This document shows, piece after piece, positions 18,171-26,786 of a stretch of DNA of 64,000 nucleotides. A program made the translations under genes and the position numbers. The notes under the pieces are model-generated. The model did no database searches. It saw only the letters and a program-made list of their open reading frames with translations, and was not told the origin of the DNA. Each line of letters begins with the position of its first letter. Within the stretch, counting starts at the first letter, position 1. Source of the DNA: CAZNPL01 sp964574815 (GTDB lineage Bacteria; Planctomycetota; Phycisphaerae; UBA1845); assembly GCA_964574815.1 (NCBI GenBank), contig CAZNPL010000006.1, positions 124,001-188,000 on the forward strand, in the 5' to 3' direction.

Positions 18171-18585
18171 GGTCACCCGGATCCCGAACGAAAAGCAGAG
18201 TATCGACCATTCGATCACTATGCCAGCCGACGGTGGCCACGTGTGGTAATGCCGCGGCTGCGTGAACCGCCTCTCGCGGACAAGGCCCGGCGAGCGGCGT
18301 TCATGATACGCGCGCAAGATCATTGTGCGGGGTGGGTTACACGGACTTTGTGAAAAAAATCCCCATCTCGTTGACGGAGTTTGGCACACGCTCTTAGACT
18401 CTCCGAGACGCGGAGTGCCGCCAAAGCTTACGACAACGGTTCCGCAACGCCGGGACCGTTTCTCAAGGGATGCGACCGGTGCGATCGAACGAGGGTCGGC
18501 TGGGCACCAGCCTCGCCCCCCGGCGGGTCGCCCTCGCGAAGCCGCGGCGGATGGGCCGGAATTCTTGCGGAAGGTGTGCAACGCG
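18171..18585. other. Intergenic region upstream of the nuo operon
   Basis: 415 bp between the divergent GT87-like gene and nuoA. It contains one plausible forward promoter at 18371-18400, listed separately. The remainder is GC-rich, and the forward open frame through it is a 5' extension of nuoA without recognisable protein content. Confidence 0.5.
18371..18400 (+). promoter_or_regulatory. Candidate promoter for the nuo operon
   Basis: TTGACG at 18371-18376 and TAGACT at 18395-18400 with an 18-bp spacer, about 185 bp upstream of the nuoA start. The match to the sigma-70 consensus is fair at -35 and weak at -10. Not proven. Confidence 0.35.
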
Positions 18586-19002
18586 ATGATAGCGCAAATT
18601 GACTACGGTCCGTACCTCGCGATTCTGTTCGTTATTTGCCTGTCAATTGCAATTACACTGGGAATGATCCTGGCCGCCCATATCATCCGCCCCGCCCGCA
18701 AGGGGGAAGTCAAGGACAGCACGTACGAGTCGGGCATGCCCGTCATCGGAGACGCCCGGCGGCGGTTCAACGTGCGCTTCTACGTCGTGGCGCTGCTTTT
18801 CCTGCTGTTTGACGTCGAAGTCGTGTTCCTCTGGCCATGGGCAATGATTTTCTTCAAGTCTGCCAAAGACGCCGACACGGCCGCCGCTGCGGGATACGCC
18901 GCCGGCCCGGGGCTGCTGTTGGGGGCGATGGGGTTGTTTGTGGCGTTCCTTGTGGTGGGCTACGCCTACGAATGGCGTAAGGGGGTGTTTCAATGGGATT
19001 AA
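18586..19002 (+). CDS. nuoA: NADH-quinone oxidoreductase subunit A
   Basis: A 138-residue membrane subunit of respiratory complex I, located at the junction of the membrane and peripheral arms. Three transmembrane helices are visible (LAILFVICLSIAITLGMILA; RFYVVALLFLLFDVEVVFLWPWA; LLLGAMGLFVAFLVVGYAYEW). The diagnostic YESGMPVIGDARRRFNVRFY and LFDVEVVFLWPWA segments are present, including the conserved Asp-Glu of the second helix. The ATG at 18586 gives a standard N-terminus. Its 3' end overlaps nuoB by 10 bp. It is the first gene of the 14-subunit operon. Confidence 0.96.
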   Translation: MIAQIDYGPYLAILFVICLSIAITLGMILAAHIIRPARKGEVKDSTYESGMPVIGDARRRFNVRFYVVALLFLLFDVEVVFLWPWAMIFFKSAKDADTAAAAGYAAGPGLLLGAMGLFVAFLVVGYAYEWRKGVFQWD

Positions 19003-19583
19003 GACGAGCCGAGATGGCCCCGGCCGACAAGGCCGACGTGGTGGCCACGCGGCTGGATCATGTGGTCAACTTCATTCGTTCCAAAGGGATCAATTGGTCC
19101 CGGAAGAACTCCCTGTGGCCGATGCCGTTCGCGACGGCTTGCTGCGGGATCGAGCTGATGGCCACCGGGGCGAGCCGGTACGACGTGGCCCGTTTCGGGG
19201 CCGAAGTGATGCGCTTCACGCCCCGGCAGTGCGACTTGATGATCTGTGCCGGACGGGTCGCGATCAAGATGATGCCCGTGCTGCAGCGGATCTACCAGCA
19301 GATGTGCGAGCCGAAATGGTGCATCAGCATGGGCGCATGTGCCAGCACCGGCGGAGTCTTCGATACCTACGCCGTGGTTCAGGGAATCGATCAGTTCATG
19401 CCGGTGGACGTGTACGTGCCGGGTTGCCCGCCGCGGCCCGAGACGCTGATCGAGGGCATCATGGCGATCCAACGGATCGTGGAGACCGAGGGCATAAAGC
19501 CCAGCGCGGAGCGCGGCGGACTGGGCTTGGTGCCGCGACCGGCGATTCAGCTTAACACCAGTGAATTGGCGTCGCGTTCGTAG
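18993..19583 (+). CDS. nuoB: NADH-quinone oxidoreductase subunit B
   Basis: A 196-residue peripheral-arm subunit that carries the terminal [4Fe-4S] cluster N2 and passes electrons to quinone. The cluster ligands are visible: the tandem cysteines of FATACCGIELMA, the cysteine of KWCISMGACAS, and the cysteine of VYVPGCPPRPETL. Other family segments are ARFGAEVMRFTPRQCDLM and AGRVAIKMMPVLQRIYQQM. ATG 18993 overlaps the nuoA end. The C-terminal 35 residues after the last conserved helix are poorly conserved. Length and all ligands are normal. Confidence 0.97.
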   Translation: MGLRRAEMAPADKADVVATRLDHVVNFIRSKGINWSRKNSLWPMPFATACCGIELMATGASRYDVARFGAEVMRFTPRQCDLMICAGRVAIKMMPVLQRIYQQMCEPKWCISMGACASTGGVFDTYAVVQGIDQFMPVDVYVPGCPPRPETLIEGIMAIQRIVETEGIKPSAERGGLGLVPRPAIQLNTSELASRS

Positions 19584-19607
19584 GCGCGGTCGGCGACGAG
19601 GATTTCT

Positions 19608-20150
19608 ATGCAGGAAGCCACCGAGCAGGTCATCAGCGCCCTGCGGGAAAAGTTCCCGGACATCGACTTTGGGCCCGCGCCGCTCATTGATCGCGGCACG
19701 GCGCCGCCCGGGCAGGAGCAGGTCTACATCCGAGTGGAGCCGGATCGGTTGTTGGAGGTGATGGAGTTTTTGCGACAAGACGACCGGTGCCGGTTCGAGC
19801 AGCTTTGCGATCTTGCCTGCGTTGACTATCTTAACTTCCCGAAGGCGCGCGACCGCTTCGGCGTCGTCTACTCTCTGCTCAGCCTCTCCCGTAATCACCG
19901 CTTCTGGGTCAAGTGCTTCGTGAATGATCCGAACCCGGAGGTGCCCAGCGTGATCGGGATCTGGAAGGCGGCGGACTGGATGGAACGCGAAATCTGGGAC
20001 ATGTTCGGGATTCGGTTCCCAGGCCATCCCGACCTGCGGCGGATTCTGACTTGGGAGGGCTTCGAGGCGCATCCGCTGCGAAAAGACTATCCGCTTACGG
20101 GCCGCGGCGAGAGAGAGAACTACAAGGTCGTCACGCGAGATGGCCCTTGA
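19608..20150 (+). CDS. nuoC: NADH-quinone oxidoreductase subunit C
   Basis: A 180-residue peripheral-arm subunit (30-kDa family) that scaffolds the quinone-reducing module with NuoB and NuoD. The family signature EREIWDMFGIRFPGHPDLRR is intact, followed by ILTWEGFEAHPLRKDYPL. The earlier LACVDYLNFPKARDRFGVVY is also typical. It is a stand-alone NuoC, not fused to NuoD as in enterobacteria. It starts at ATG 19608, 24 bp after nuoB, with an AGGA-type site just upstream. Confidence 0.96.
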   Translation: MQEATEQVISALREKFPDIDFGPAPLIDRGTAPPGQEQVYIRVEPDRLLEVMEFLRQDDRCRFEQLCDLACVDYLNFPKARDRFGVVYSLLSLSRNHRFWVKCFVNDPNPEVPSVIGIWKAADWMEREIWDMFGIRFPGHPDLRRILTWEGFEAHPLRKDYPLTGRGERENYKVVTRDGP

Positions 20151-20168
20151 TCATGAGGTGCTGGCCCA

Positions 20169-21428
20169 ATGGCATTTGAAACGGCCAACGAGATCGCCCC
20201 GACGACGCTCGCGCCAGATATACCGGGTGGCGACCGCTGGACGCTGAACTTCGGCCCGCAGCACCCGGCTACTCACACGACCCTGCGTCTGGTGCTCGAG
20301 CTCGACGGCGAACGTGTGATCGCCTGCACGCCCCACATCGGGTACCTCCACAGCGGCTTCGAGAAGCTGGGCGAGCATCTCAATTACAACCAGTACGTCG
20401 TCGTCACGGACCGAATGAACTACATCTCGCCGATGGCGAACAACATCGCCTGGCACCACGCATGCGAAGTTCTGTTCAACATCGAGCTCACCCCGCGGTG
20501 CAAGGTGCTGCGGACGATCATCGCGGAGCTGGCGCGAATCCAGGATCACCTGCTCTGCGTAGGGACGGCCGCCCTGGACCTGGGGGCGTTTACGGCCTTT
20601 CTCTACGGCTTCGCCGAGCGCGAGGACATCAACGACATCTTCGAGGACATCTGCGGAGCCCGCTTTACCACCAGCTACACGCGCGTCGGCGGGCTGATGC
20701 AGGACATGCCGGAAGGCTGGCCCGACAAAGTCAAAGCATTCTGCCGCAAGGTGCCAAAGGCGTTCGACGACATCATTGCGCTCTTGAACCGGAACCGCAT
20801 CTTCGTCGAGCGGACCAAGGGCATCGGCGTGATCGGAGCCGACGATGCGGTAAACTGGGGCCTCACGGGCCCGATAGCCCGGGCAAGCGGCGTCCGGCGC
20901 GATCTTCGTAAGGACGAACCGTATCTGTGCTACGCCGACAACTGGGACGGACAGGGCAGCAGCGCGGTCGATTTCAAAGTGCCGATCGCGACCGGCGGCG
21001 ATGTCTACTCGCGCTACCTCGTGCGACTTGAGGAAATGCGGCAGTCGCTGGCGATCATCGAGCAGCTCATCGACAACATCCCGCCGGGACCGATCAACGT
21101 CCTGCCGGATGACAAGGTGACGCTACCCGACAAATCCGAGGTTCATTTCAGCATCGAAGGGCTGATCTACCACTTCGAGCAGTTCATGACGAACCGCGGA
21201 TTCACGCCGCCGATCGGCGAGGCCTACGGGGCAAACGAGACGGCCAACGGCGAACTGGGATTCTACCTGGCCAGCGACGGGGGCAACTGCCCGTATCGGG
21301 CACGATGCCGGCCGCCTAGCTTTATCAATTACCAGTGTTTTCCGAAGCTGGTCGAGGGACACCAGATCAGCGACGTAGTGGCGGTGCTTGGATCGTTAAA
21401 CATCATCGCGGCGGAGTTGGATCGGTGA
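20169..21428 (+). CDS. nuoD: NADH-quinone oxidoreductase subunit D
   Basis: A 419-residue 49-kDa-family subunit forming, with NuoB, the quinone-binding site of complex I. The N-terminal FGPQHPATHTTLRLVLELDG contains the conserved His residues lining the quinone site. HIGYLHSGFEKLGEHLNYNQ and the conserved GGLMQDMPEGW follow. The C-terminal region has PYRARCRPPSFINYQ and ends DVVAVLGSLNIIAAELDR, the expected terminus where hydrogenase relatives bind nickel. Length is normal. ATG 20169 follows nuoC by 18 bp. Confidence 0.97.
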   Translation: MAFETANEIAPTTLAPDIPGGDRWTLNFGPQHPATHTTLRLVLELDGERVIACTPHIGYLHSGFEKLGEHLNYNQYVVVTDRMNYISPMANNIAWHHACEVLFNIELTPRCKVLRTIIAELARIQDHLLCVGTAALDLGAFTAFLYGFAEREDINDIFEDICGARFTTSYTRVGGLMQDMPEGWPDKVKAFCRKVPKAFDDIIALLNRNRIFVERTKGIGVIGADDAVNWGLTGPIARASGVRRDLRKDEPYLCYADNWDGQGSSAVDFKVPIATGGDVYSRYLVRLEEMRQSLAIIEQLIDNIPPGPINVLPDDKVTLPDKSEVHFSIEGLIYHFEQFMTNRGFTPPIGEAYGANETANGELGFYLASDGGNCPYRARCRPPSFINYQCFPKLVEGHQISDVVAVLGSLNIIAAELDR

Positions 21429-21519
21429 GTCCGTGTTTGGGGCTTTGGATAAAGAGCGTCGTATTCCCCACGCCTTGCTTTGCCGGGCATGGGACGCCCC
21501 CGCCGTGAGTAGGTGAGCT

Positions 21520-22167
21520 ATGCCTTGGGAAACCATAGATCGAACGAAGGCGCCTTCCGATGCAGACGCGGCGCCGGCATTGAGCGAGGCGATTCGCGAG
21601 AAGATCCGCTCGTTCTTCCCGCGATACGAGACGAAGCGGGCCGTGCTTCTGCCGGCGTTGCACGTGGTTCAGGACGCGCACGGCTACGTCAGTTGGCGCG
21701 CGATGGTCGAGATCGCCGGACTGCTGGAAATCGCGCCGTCGGACGTGTTCGACACCGTTTCCTTCTACACGCACTTCTGGACCAAGCCGCGCGGGAAGAA
21801 GACGATCGTGCTGTGTAGGAGCATCTCGTGCGAATTGATGGGTGGCCGGAAGCTGCTGGAGGCGGTCAAGGAACACCTCGGAATCGACGAGCACGAGACG
21901 ACGCCGGATGGAAAGTACAGCCTGGCCACTGAAGAGTGTCTCGCCGGCTGCGATCATGCACCGTGCATGTTGATCAACGAGCGACTTCACAAGCGGGTCA
22001 AGCCGGAGGACGTGCCGCGGTTGCTGGAGGACGCGGAGAACGATCGAATCGACGTGCCCCGCAGCACCTTGTTCGATGCGCCGGAAGAGGCTCCGCCTGC
22101 GGAGAAATCGAACGAGCCCGCCGAAGGGGCGTCGGAAACGTCCGAGACAACGCCGGAGAGTGAGTGA
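21520..22167 (+). CDS. nuoE: NADH-quinone oxidoreductase subunit E
   Basis: A 215-residue 24-kDa-family subunit of the NADH-oxidising module, binding a [2Fe-2S] cluster. Cluster ligands are seen in VLCRSISCELMGGRKLL and ATEECLAGCDHAPCMLIN (C-x4-C and C-x3-C pattern). The N-terminal helical part contains LLPALHVVQDAHGYVSWRAM, and SDVFDTVSFYTHFW precedes the cluster domain. The last 50 residues form an acidic Glu/Pro-rich tail (PEEAPPAEKSNEPAEGASE) not needed by the fold. The next gene is not nuoF but an inserted membrane-protein gene. Confidence 0.95.
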   Translation: MPWETIDRTKAPSDADAAPALSEAIREKIRSFFPRYETKRAVLLPALHVVQDAHGYVSWRAMVEIAGLLEIAPSDVFDTVSFYTHFWTKPRGKKTIVLCRSISCELMGGRKLLEAVKEHLGIDEHETTPDGKYSLATEECLAGCDHAPCMLINERLHKRVKPEDVPRLLEDAENDRIDVPRSTLFDAPEEAPPAEKSNEPAEGASETSETTPESE

Positions 22168-22221
22168 AATCTCCGGAACCGCGAAGCGCTTGTGATCGGT
22201 CGGCTGGAATGGATATGACTT

Positions 22222-23487
22222 TTGGACGAACAACAGCCGCTTGTCAGTCGAGATCGCGACGGGCAGATACATATCTCGCCCGTGCTGCGCAGAGCCTTGA
22301 TTGGCGTCGTGGTGATTTATGCGTTGTTCGTCGCCGTGCTCTCCTGGGGACGCGTTCCGCTGTTCAAGGGGGGAGATCACCTCGTGTGGCCTTCGGCAAA
22401 CGTTCAGGTGGCCGAGGCCAAAGCTTGGTTGAACGGGTCGCTCTCGCTGCCCGTACGCCGGTGGGATACGGCGCTCCGGGACGGCCGGGTGTACAGCCAT
22501 TTTCCTCCCTTGATGACGCTGGTGTCGGCCGCAGTGATGTCGCTGGGATTCGAGGGCGTGCCGTTCTACATACTGGCGGCTCTGTTCGTGGTGCCGATTC
22601 CCCTGCTGGCGTACGTGCTTTTCCAGCGGCGCTGCGAATCGGCATTTGCCGCCACCATGCTGGCATGCGCCTTCGTCCTGGGCAGTTCCGCGCTGCTGGT
22701 GATGTGCCGAGTGCTGCAGTCAGGGAAAGTGTGGCAGACCAATCATGCGATCTCACAGTTAGGGCTGCTGATTCTCCTCATCGACTATTTCGGGAAGCGG
22801 CGCATCTGGCTGGGCGGAATCGGCGCGGTGATCTGCACTTGGTCGCGTTACACGATGGCGGCGTTTCTGCTGCCGTTATGGTGGGCGGCGGTCGCGCGCG
22901 ACGGCGATCGCCTTTCCCGAAAGCGTCTGGCATGGGCGAGCCTCATGACGGTGGCGGCGTTGGGCCTTCCTATGACGCTGAACACGCTGAAGTTCGGCAG
23001 CCCGCTGAACACCGGCTACAAGCTGATCTACGAGGGACGCTGGGACGATCCCGCGGACCGGCCGGCCCAAGACGCAAAGAAGGGCGTCTTCTCGCCCGTT
23101 TTCATTCCGCGCAATCTGTACGCGATAAATCTGGGGTTCCCCGAGTGGAAGCTTCGCCGCGACGGCTGGGAGCTCGAACCCAACACGGAAGGTACCGGCA
23201 TCTGGTGGACGACGCCGCTGCTGCTTTACCTGTTCGTGGACTTCCGCCGCATCTGGTCCCGGCAAGAGCATCGTCCGCTGCTGGTGGCCGCAGGTATCAT
23301 CTTTGTGACCCTTATGTTCTTTCACACGACCGGAGCGGCGCAGCGCGGTTACAACCGTTTCTCGCTGGACTTTCTGCTGGTCCTGCTGGCCGTGATCGCG
23401 CCGTGGGCGTTTGCCGGCAAGCGGCGGTACGTTTCAACGGCGCTGGCGGCCTGGGGCGTGGCGTACTTCTTATGGGTGGGGCCGTAG
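22222..23487 (+). CDS. Polytopic membrane protein of unknown function inserted in the nuo operon
   Basis: A 421-residue membrane protein with about nine to eleven hydrophobic helices (ALIGVVVIYALFVAVLSWG near the N-terminus; FLLVLLAVIAPWAFAG near the end). Style and loops (VYSHFPPLMTLVSAAVMSLG, PNTEGTGIWWTTPLLLYLF) resemble GT-C type dolichyl-phosphate-dependent glycosyltransferases, but no diagnostic motif is visible. The start is TTG 22222; an in-frame stop lies just upstream and no earlier start is possible. It sits between nuoE and nuoF on the same strand, with about 50 bp on each side, so it is probably co-transcribed. Nothing links it to complex I biochemically; it may be a recent insertion. 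Confidence 0.75.
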   Translation: MDEQQPLVSRDRDGQIHISPVLRRALIGVVVIYALFVAVLSWGRVPLFKGGDHLVWPSANVQVAEAKAWLNGSLSLPVRRWDTALRDGRVYSHFPPLMTLVSAAVMSLGFEGVPFYILAALFVVPIPLLAYVLFQRRCESAFAATMLACAFVLGSSALLVMCRVLQSGKVWQTNHAISQLGLLILLIDYFGKRRIWLGGIGAVICTWSRYTMAAFLLPLWWAAVARDGDRLSRKRLAWASLMTVAALGLPMTLNTLKFGSPLNTGYKLIYEGRWDDPADRPAQDAKKGVFSPVFIPRNLYAINLGFPEWKLRRDGWELEPNTEGTGIWWTTPLLLYLFVDFRRIWSRQEHRPLLVAAGIIFVTLMFFHTTGAAQRGYNRFSLDFLLVLLAVIAPWAFAGKRRYVSTALAAWGVAYFLWVGP

Positions 23488-23531
23488 CCGAACTGCTGCG
23501 CGCCCGCGAATCGACGTATTAGAGCAAGAGC

Positions 23532-24839
23532 ATGGCGGAATACGAACCAATCTTGCTGCGAAACCTGGGCGTCGAGAACGCTCGCTCGCTCGAAGTGTAT
23601 CGTTCGCGCGGAGGATATCAGGCGGTGGCCAAAGCGTTCAAATCCCCGCCGGAAGACATCGTCGAGGAGGTCAAGAAAGCCAACCTGCGCGGCCGTGGCG
23701 GAGCCGGCTTTCCGGCCGGCGTGAAGTGGTCGTTCCTGCCCAAGGATCGGGAGCGTACGCTCCTGTGCGTCAACGCGGACGAATCGGAGCCGCCCACCTT
23801 CAGCAACCGGGTGCTGATGGAGAATGACCCGCATCAACTGATCGAGGGAACCATCATCGCCGGTTACGCAACACGCTCGCAGATCGCCTACATCTACCTG
23901 CGCGTCGAGTTCCACGAGCAGTTTCACATTATGCAGCGGGCGGTGGACGAGGCCTACGCGGCCGGCCTGCTGGGCAAGAACATCCTCGACAGCGGGTACG
24001 ATCTGGACATTTACCTTCACCGCGGGGCCGGAGCGTATGTCTGCGGCGAAGAGACCGGGCTGATCGAGTCGCTCGAGGGCAAGCGCGGCTGGCCTCGAAT
24101 CAAGCCGCCGTTCCCTGCCGTTGAAGGTGCCTTCCGCCTGCCGACTGTGGTCAACAACGTCGAAACCCTCTGCAATCTCCCGCACATCATCGAGCGCGGG
24201 GCGGACTGGTTCTTGGGCATCGGGCCCAAGGGAAGCAGCGGCCCGAAGCTGTTCTGCGTGAGCGGACCCGTAAATCGCCCCGGCTGCTTCGAATGGTCAA
24301 TGGACCTGACCTGCGATGAGCTGATCATGGGGGATAAGTTCGCACAGGGAATGTTGGACAACGTGCCCGTGAAGGCGTGTTTCCCCGGCGGCGTGAGCAT
24401 GGGGGTGCTCTCAGCCGACGAGCTGCACATGAAGATGGACTTCGACGACCCGCGCAACTTCGGTTTGCTGGGCCTGGGAACCTCGGCGGCGGTGGTCGTC
24501 AACGCGAATACCGACATCCGGGAGGTCCTGGTCAACGTGGCGAGGTTCTTTTCGCATGAGTCCTGCGGGCAATGCACGCAATGCCGCGAGGGAACAAGCT
24601 GGATGCACAAGATCGCCTCGCGGATCGCCCGGGGCGCGGGCAGGATGGAAGACCTCGACCTGTTGGATGAGGTGGCCGGAAAGATGGGCATGATGCCGGG
24701 CCTGAGCATCTGCGGGCTGCCGGACGGTGCGACGTTCCCGATTCAGACGTTGGTGCGTAAGTTCCGCCGGGAATTCGAAGAGCACATTCGGAATCAGGAG
24801 GCCGGGAAAGTCGAGGCTTTGCTCGGGGCGGTGAATTAA
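23532..24839 (+). CDS. nuoF: NADH-quinone oxidoreductase subunit F
   Basis: The 435-residue 51-kDa-family subunit that binds NADH and FMN and hands electrons to cluster N3. The glycine-rich NADH/FMN region is LRGRGGAGFPAGVKW, and the second is GAGAYVCGEETGLIESLEGK. NADESEPPTFSNRVLMEN is the flavin-binding segment. The [4Fe-4S] cluster uses SCGQCTQCREGTSW plus the later cysteine in MPGLSICGLPDGA. Length is standard. ATG 23532 follows the inserted membrane-protein gene by 44 bp. Its presence shows that this complex oxidises NADH rather than ferredoxin or F420. Confidence 0.97.
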   Translation: MAEYEPILLRNLGVENARSLEVYRSRGGYQAVAKAFKSPPEDIVEEVKKANLRGRGGAGFPAGVKWSFLPKDRERTLLCVNADESEPPTFSNRVLMENDPHQLIEGTIIAGYATRSQIAYIYLRVEFHEQFHIMQRAVDEAYAAGLLGKNILDSGYDLDIYLHRGAGAYVCGEETGLIESLEGKRGWPRIKPPFPAVEGAFRLPTVVNNVETLCNLPHIIERGADWFLGIGPKGSSGPKLFCVSGPVNRPGCFEWSMDLTCDELIMGDKFAQGMLDNVPVKACFPGGVSMGVLSADELHMKMDFDDPRNFGLLGLGTSAAVVVNANTDIREVLVNVARFFSHESCGQCTQCREGTSWMHKIASRIARGAGRMEDLDLLDEVAGKMGMMPGLSICGLPDGATFPIQTLVRKFRREFEEHIRNQEAGKVEALLGAVN

Positions 24840-24918
24840 CGGTGGTCGTCAGTGCATGCACGCGCATGCCGTGGGCACGGCGCCCGGAGCGTAACTTGGT
24901 GGGTTTGTAGGTAGGGTT

Positions 24919-26544
24919 ATGCCTAAGATCATCATCGATGAGCGGGAAATCGAGTGCCGTGAGGGCATCACCGTGCTTCAGGCGGCCCTCGAGGCCGGCT
25001 GGGACATACCCCATTACTGCTATCACCCGGGGCTGAGCGTGGTGGCCTCATGCCGACTTTGCCTGATGGAGATGCAGATGCCCCACCCGAAGACCGGGGA
25101 GATGGGGTGGGCGCCCAAGCTCTTCCCCTCGTGCCAGACGCCGGTCAAGGACGGCATGGTGGTCCGGTTCGACTCGGAAAAGGTGCGGCAGAACCAGTCG
25201 AGCTGCATGGAGTACTACCTGCTGAACCACCCGCTCGACTGCCCGATCTGCGATCAGGCGGGCGAATGCTACCTGCAGGACTACAGCTTCAAGTTCGGCT
25301 CCGCCTCATCGCGGATGGTCGATCCGAAGCTCAAGAATCCCAAGAAGGACATCGGCCCGCGAACGCTCCTCTACCAGGACCGCTGCGTGATGTGCACGCG
25401 CTGCGTGCGCTTCACCGACGAGATATCAGGGACCCACGAACTGTGCGTGGTCAACCGAGGCAGCCGGGCCGAGATCGACGTCTTCGCCGGCCGCCCCCTC
25501 GATAATCCCTTGCAGGGCAACACGGTGGACATCTGCCCCGTGGGAGCACTGCTCGACAAGGACTTCCTGTTCAAGCAGCGGGTCTGGTTCCTCGAGGGCG
25601 CCAAGTCCATTTGCCCCCTGTGCAGCACAGGTTGCGCCATCCGAGTGGATCAAAACGACAACGTGGTCTGGCGGCTGAAGCCGCGGTACAACCCCGGCGT
25701 GAATGACTGGTGGATGTGCGACTATGGCCGCTTCGGGTGGAAGTACGTGCTGGACGAAGAGCGGCTCAAGACGCCGGTCGTGCGGCGGGGAAGCGAACTC
25801 CAGAACCTGGCCTGGGAGTCCGTCCCCGAGGTCATCGAATACCGGTTCGAGCGGGCTGTGGCCAAGCACGGTGCTGAAAAGGTGGCCGTGGTCCTGTCAC
25901 CAATGATGTCGTGCGAGGAGGCATGGCTGCTGGTGAACTTCATCCACACGGTGGCGCCCGAGGCCACGTTGGTCACAGGTTACGTACCGGTCGAAGGCGA
26001 AGATGAGCTCTTCCCCGCCGGGGCGCAGCCCGATCAGGCGAAATTCACGATCCGAAAGGAAAAATGCCCGAACCGCCGCGGCGTGGAATTGATCGCCGAG
26101 CAGGCCGGCGGCCCGACGTGCAAGTTCGACGAGTTCGTGAGCCAGGCCGGCGAGGGTAAGTTCTCGGCGGCGTGGATCGTCGGCGGCTATCCCGACAAGA
26201 AATGGGTCCCGAAGGAGTTGACCAAGGCCGCCGATGGCTTTGAGTTGCTGGTGGTTCAAGATATATTCGCCAACGAGTTGACTGCGGCGGCCACCGTGCT
26301 GCTGCCGTCCTGTGCCTGGGTCGAACGGGACGGGAGCTTCATGAATCACGCTGGCCGAGTCCAGCCGTTCGAACGAGCGGTGGACCCGCCGGAGGGCGCC
26401 AAGCGGGACGGACAGTATCTCTTCGAGATCGCCGGCCACACGGGCCTCTACAGCGGTGAGCGCGTGCGTGAACTGATGGGCGAAGAGCTGGCCGCATTCG
26501 CGGAGGTCGAGGAACCTCCGCCCGTGCCCGCGCATCAGCACTAG
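24919..26544 (+). CDS. nuoG: NADH-quinone oxidoreductase subunit G (short form)
   Basis: The 541-residue iron-sulfur subunit of the NADH module. From the N-terminus there is a [2Fe-2S] ferredoxin domain (IPHYCYHPGLSVVASCRLCL) and the His-Cys3 cluster segment NHPLDCPICDQAGECYLQDY. The [4Fe-4S] region CVMCTRCVRFTDEISG with CPVGALLDKDF comes next, then the start of a molybdopterin-oxidoreductase-like domain with CPLCSTGCAIRV. Family members commonly reach 700-900 residues; here the pseudo-molybdopterin domain is reduced to about 300 residues, though it still contains the late LPSCAWVERDGSFMNHAGRVQ segment. ATG 24919 is preceded by GTAGGTAGGG. Confidence 0.95.
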   Translation: MPKIIIDEREIECREGITVLQAALEAGWDIPHYCYHPGLSVVASCRLCLMEMQMPHPKTGEMGWAPKLFPSCQTPVKDGMVVRFDSEKVRQNQSSCMEYYLLNHPLDCPICDQAGECYLQDYSFKFGSASSRMVDPKLKNPKKDIGPRTLLYQDRCVMCTRCVRFTDEISGTHELCVVNRGSRAEIDVFAGRPLDNPLQGNTVDICPVGALLDKDFLFKQRVWFLEGAKSICPLCSTGCAIRVDQNDNVVWRLKPRYNPGVNDWWMCDYGRFGWKYVLDEERLKTPVVRRGSELQNLAWESVPEVIEYRFERAVAKHGAEKVAVVLSPMMSCEEAWLLVNFIHTVAPEATLVTGYVPVEGEDELFPAGAQPDQAKFTIRKEKCPNRRGVELIAEQAGGPTCKFDEFVSQAGEGKFSAAWIVGGYPDKKWVPKELTKAADGFELLVVQDIFANELTAAATVLLPSCAWVERDGSFMNHAGRVQPFERAVDPPEGAKRDGQYLFEIAGHTGLYSGERVRELMGEELAAFAEVEEPPPVPAHQH

Positions 26545-26786
26545 CTCTTCGTCCCGGTAACTTCGTCCCGTAGGTACGAAGTGAAAGTAGCCCAGCGATT
26601 TATCGCCGGGAATTTAGGGTTCGAGAGAAAAGTGAAGTCCCGTAGCGACGACTGAGAACGGCATGTGTGCCACTGGCCATACGCCAGTAAGAGTGTGCCA
26701 CTGCTCTCGAGCAGTGGCCGAACGCAATTGCTTGAACAGCCACGGCTTGAAGGCAGTGGGGCGGACCGAATTCAGGAGCAAATTAC
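26545..26786. repeat. Hairpin repeats between nuoG and nuoH
   Basis: 242 bp without a gene, inside the nuo locus. Two adjacent hairpins are seen: ACTGGC (26672-26677) / GCCAGT (26683-26688), and GCCACTGC ... GCAGTGGC at 26697-26718. Both start with the same GTGCCACTG opening. They are copies of the dispersed hairpin family seen elsewhere in the window, and no T-run follows them. They might attenuate or stabilise the nuo transcript; that is speculation. Confidence 0.65.

Noticed and set aside
22164..23522. 452-residue plus-strand frame in the nuoE-nuoF gap
   Set aside because: The overlapping frame starting at 22222 has the regular hydrophobic helices of a membrane protein, whereas this one is Arg/Gly-rich.
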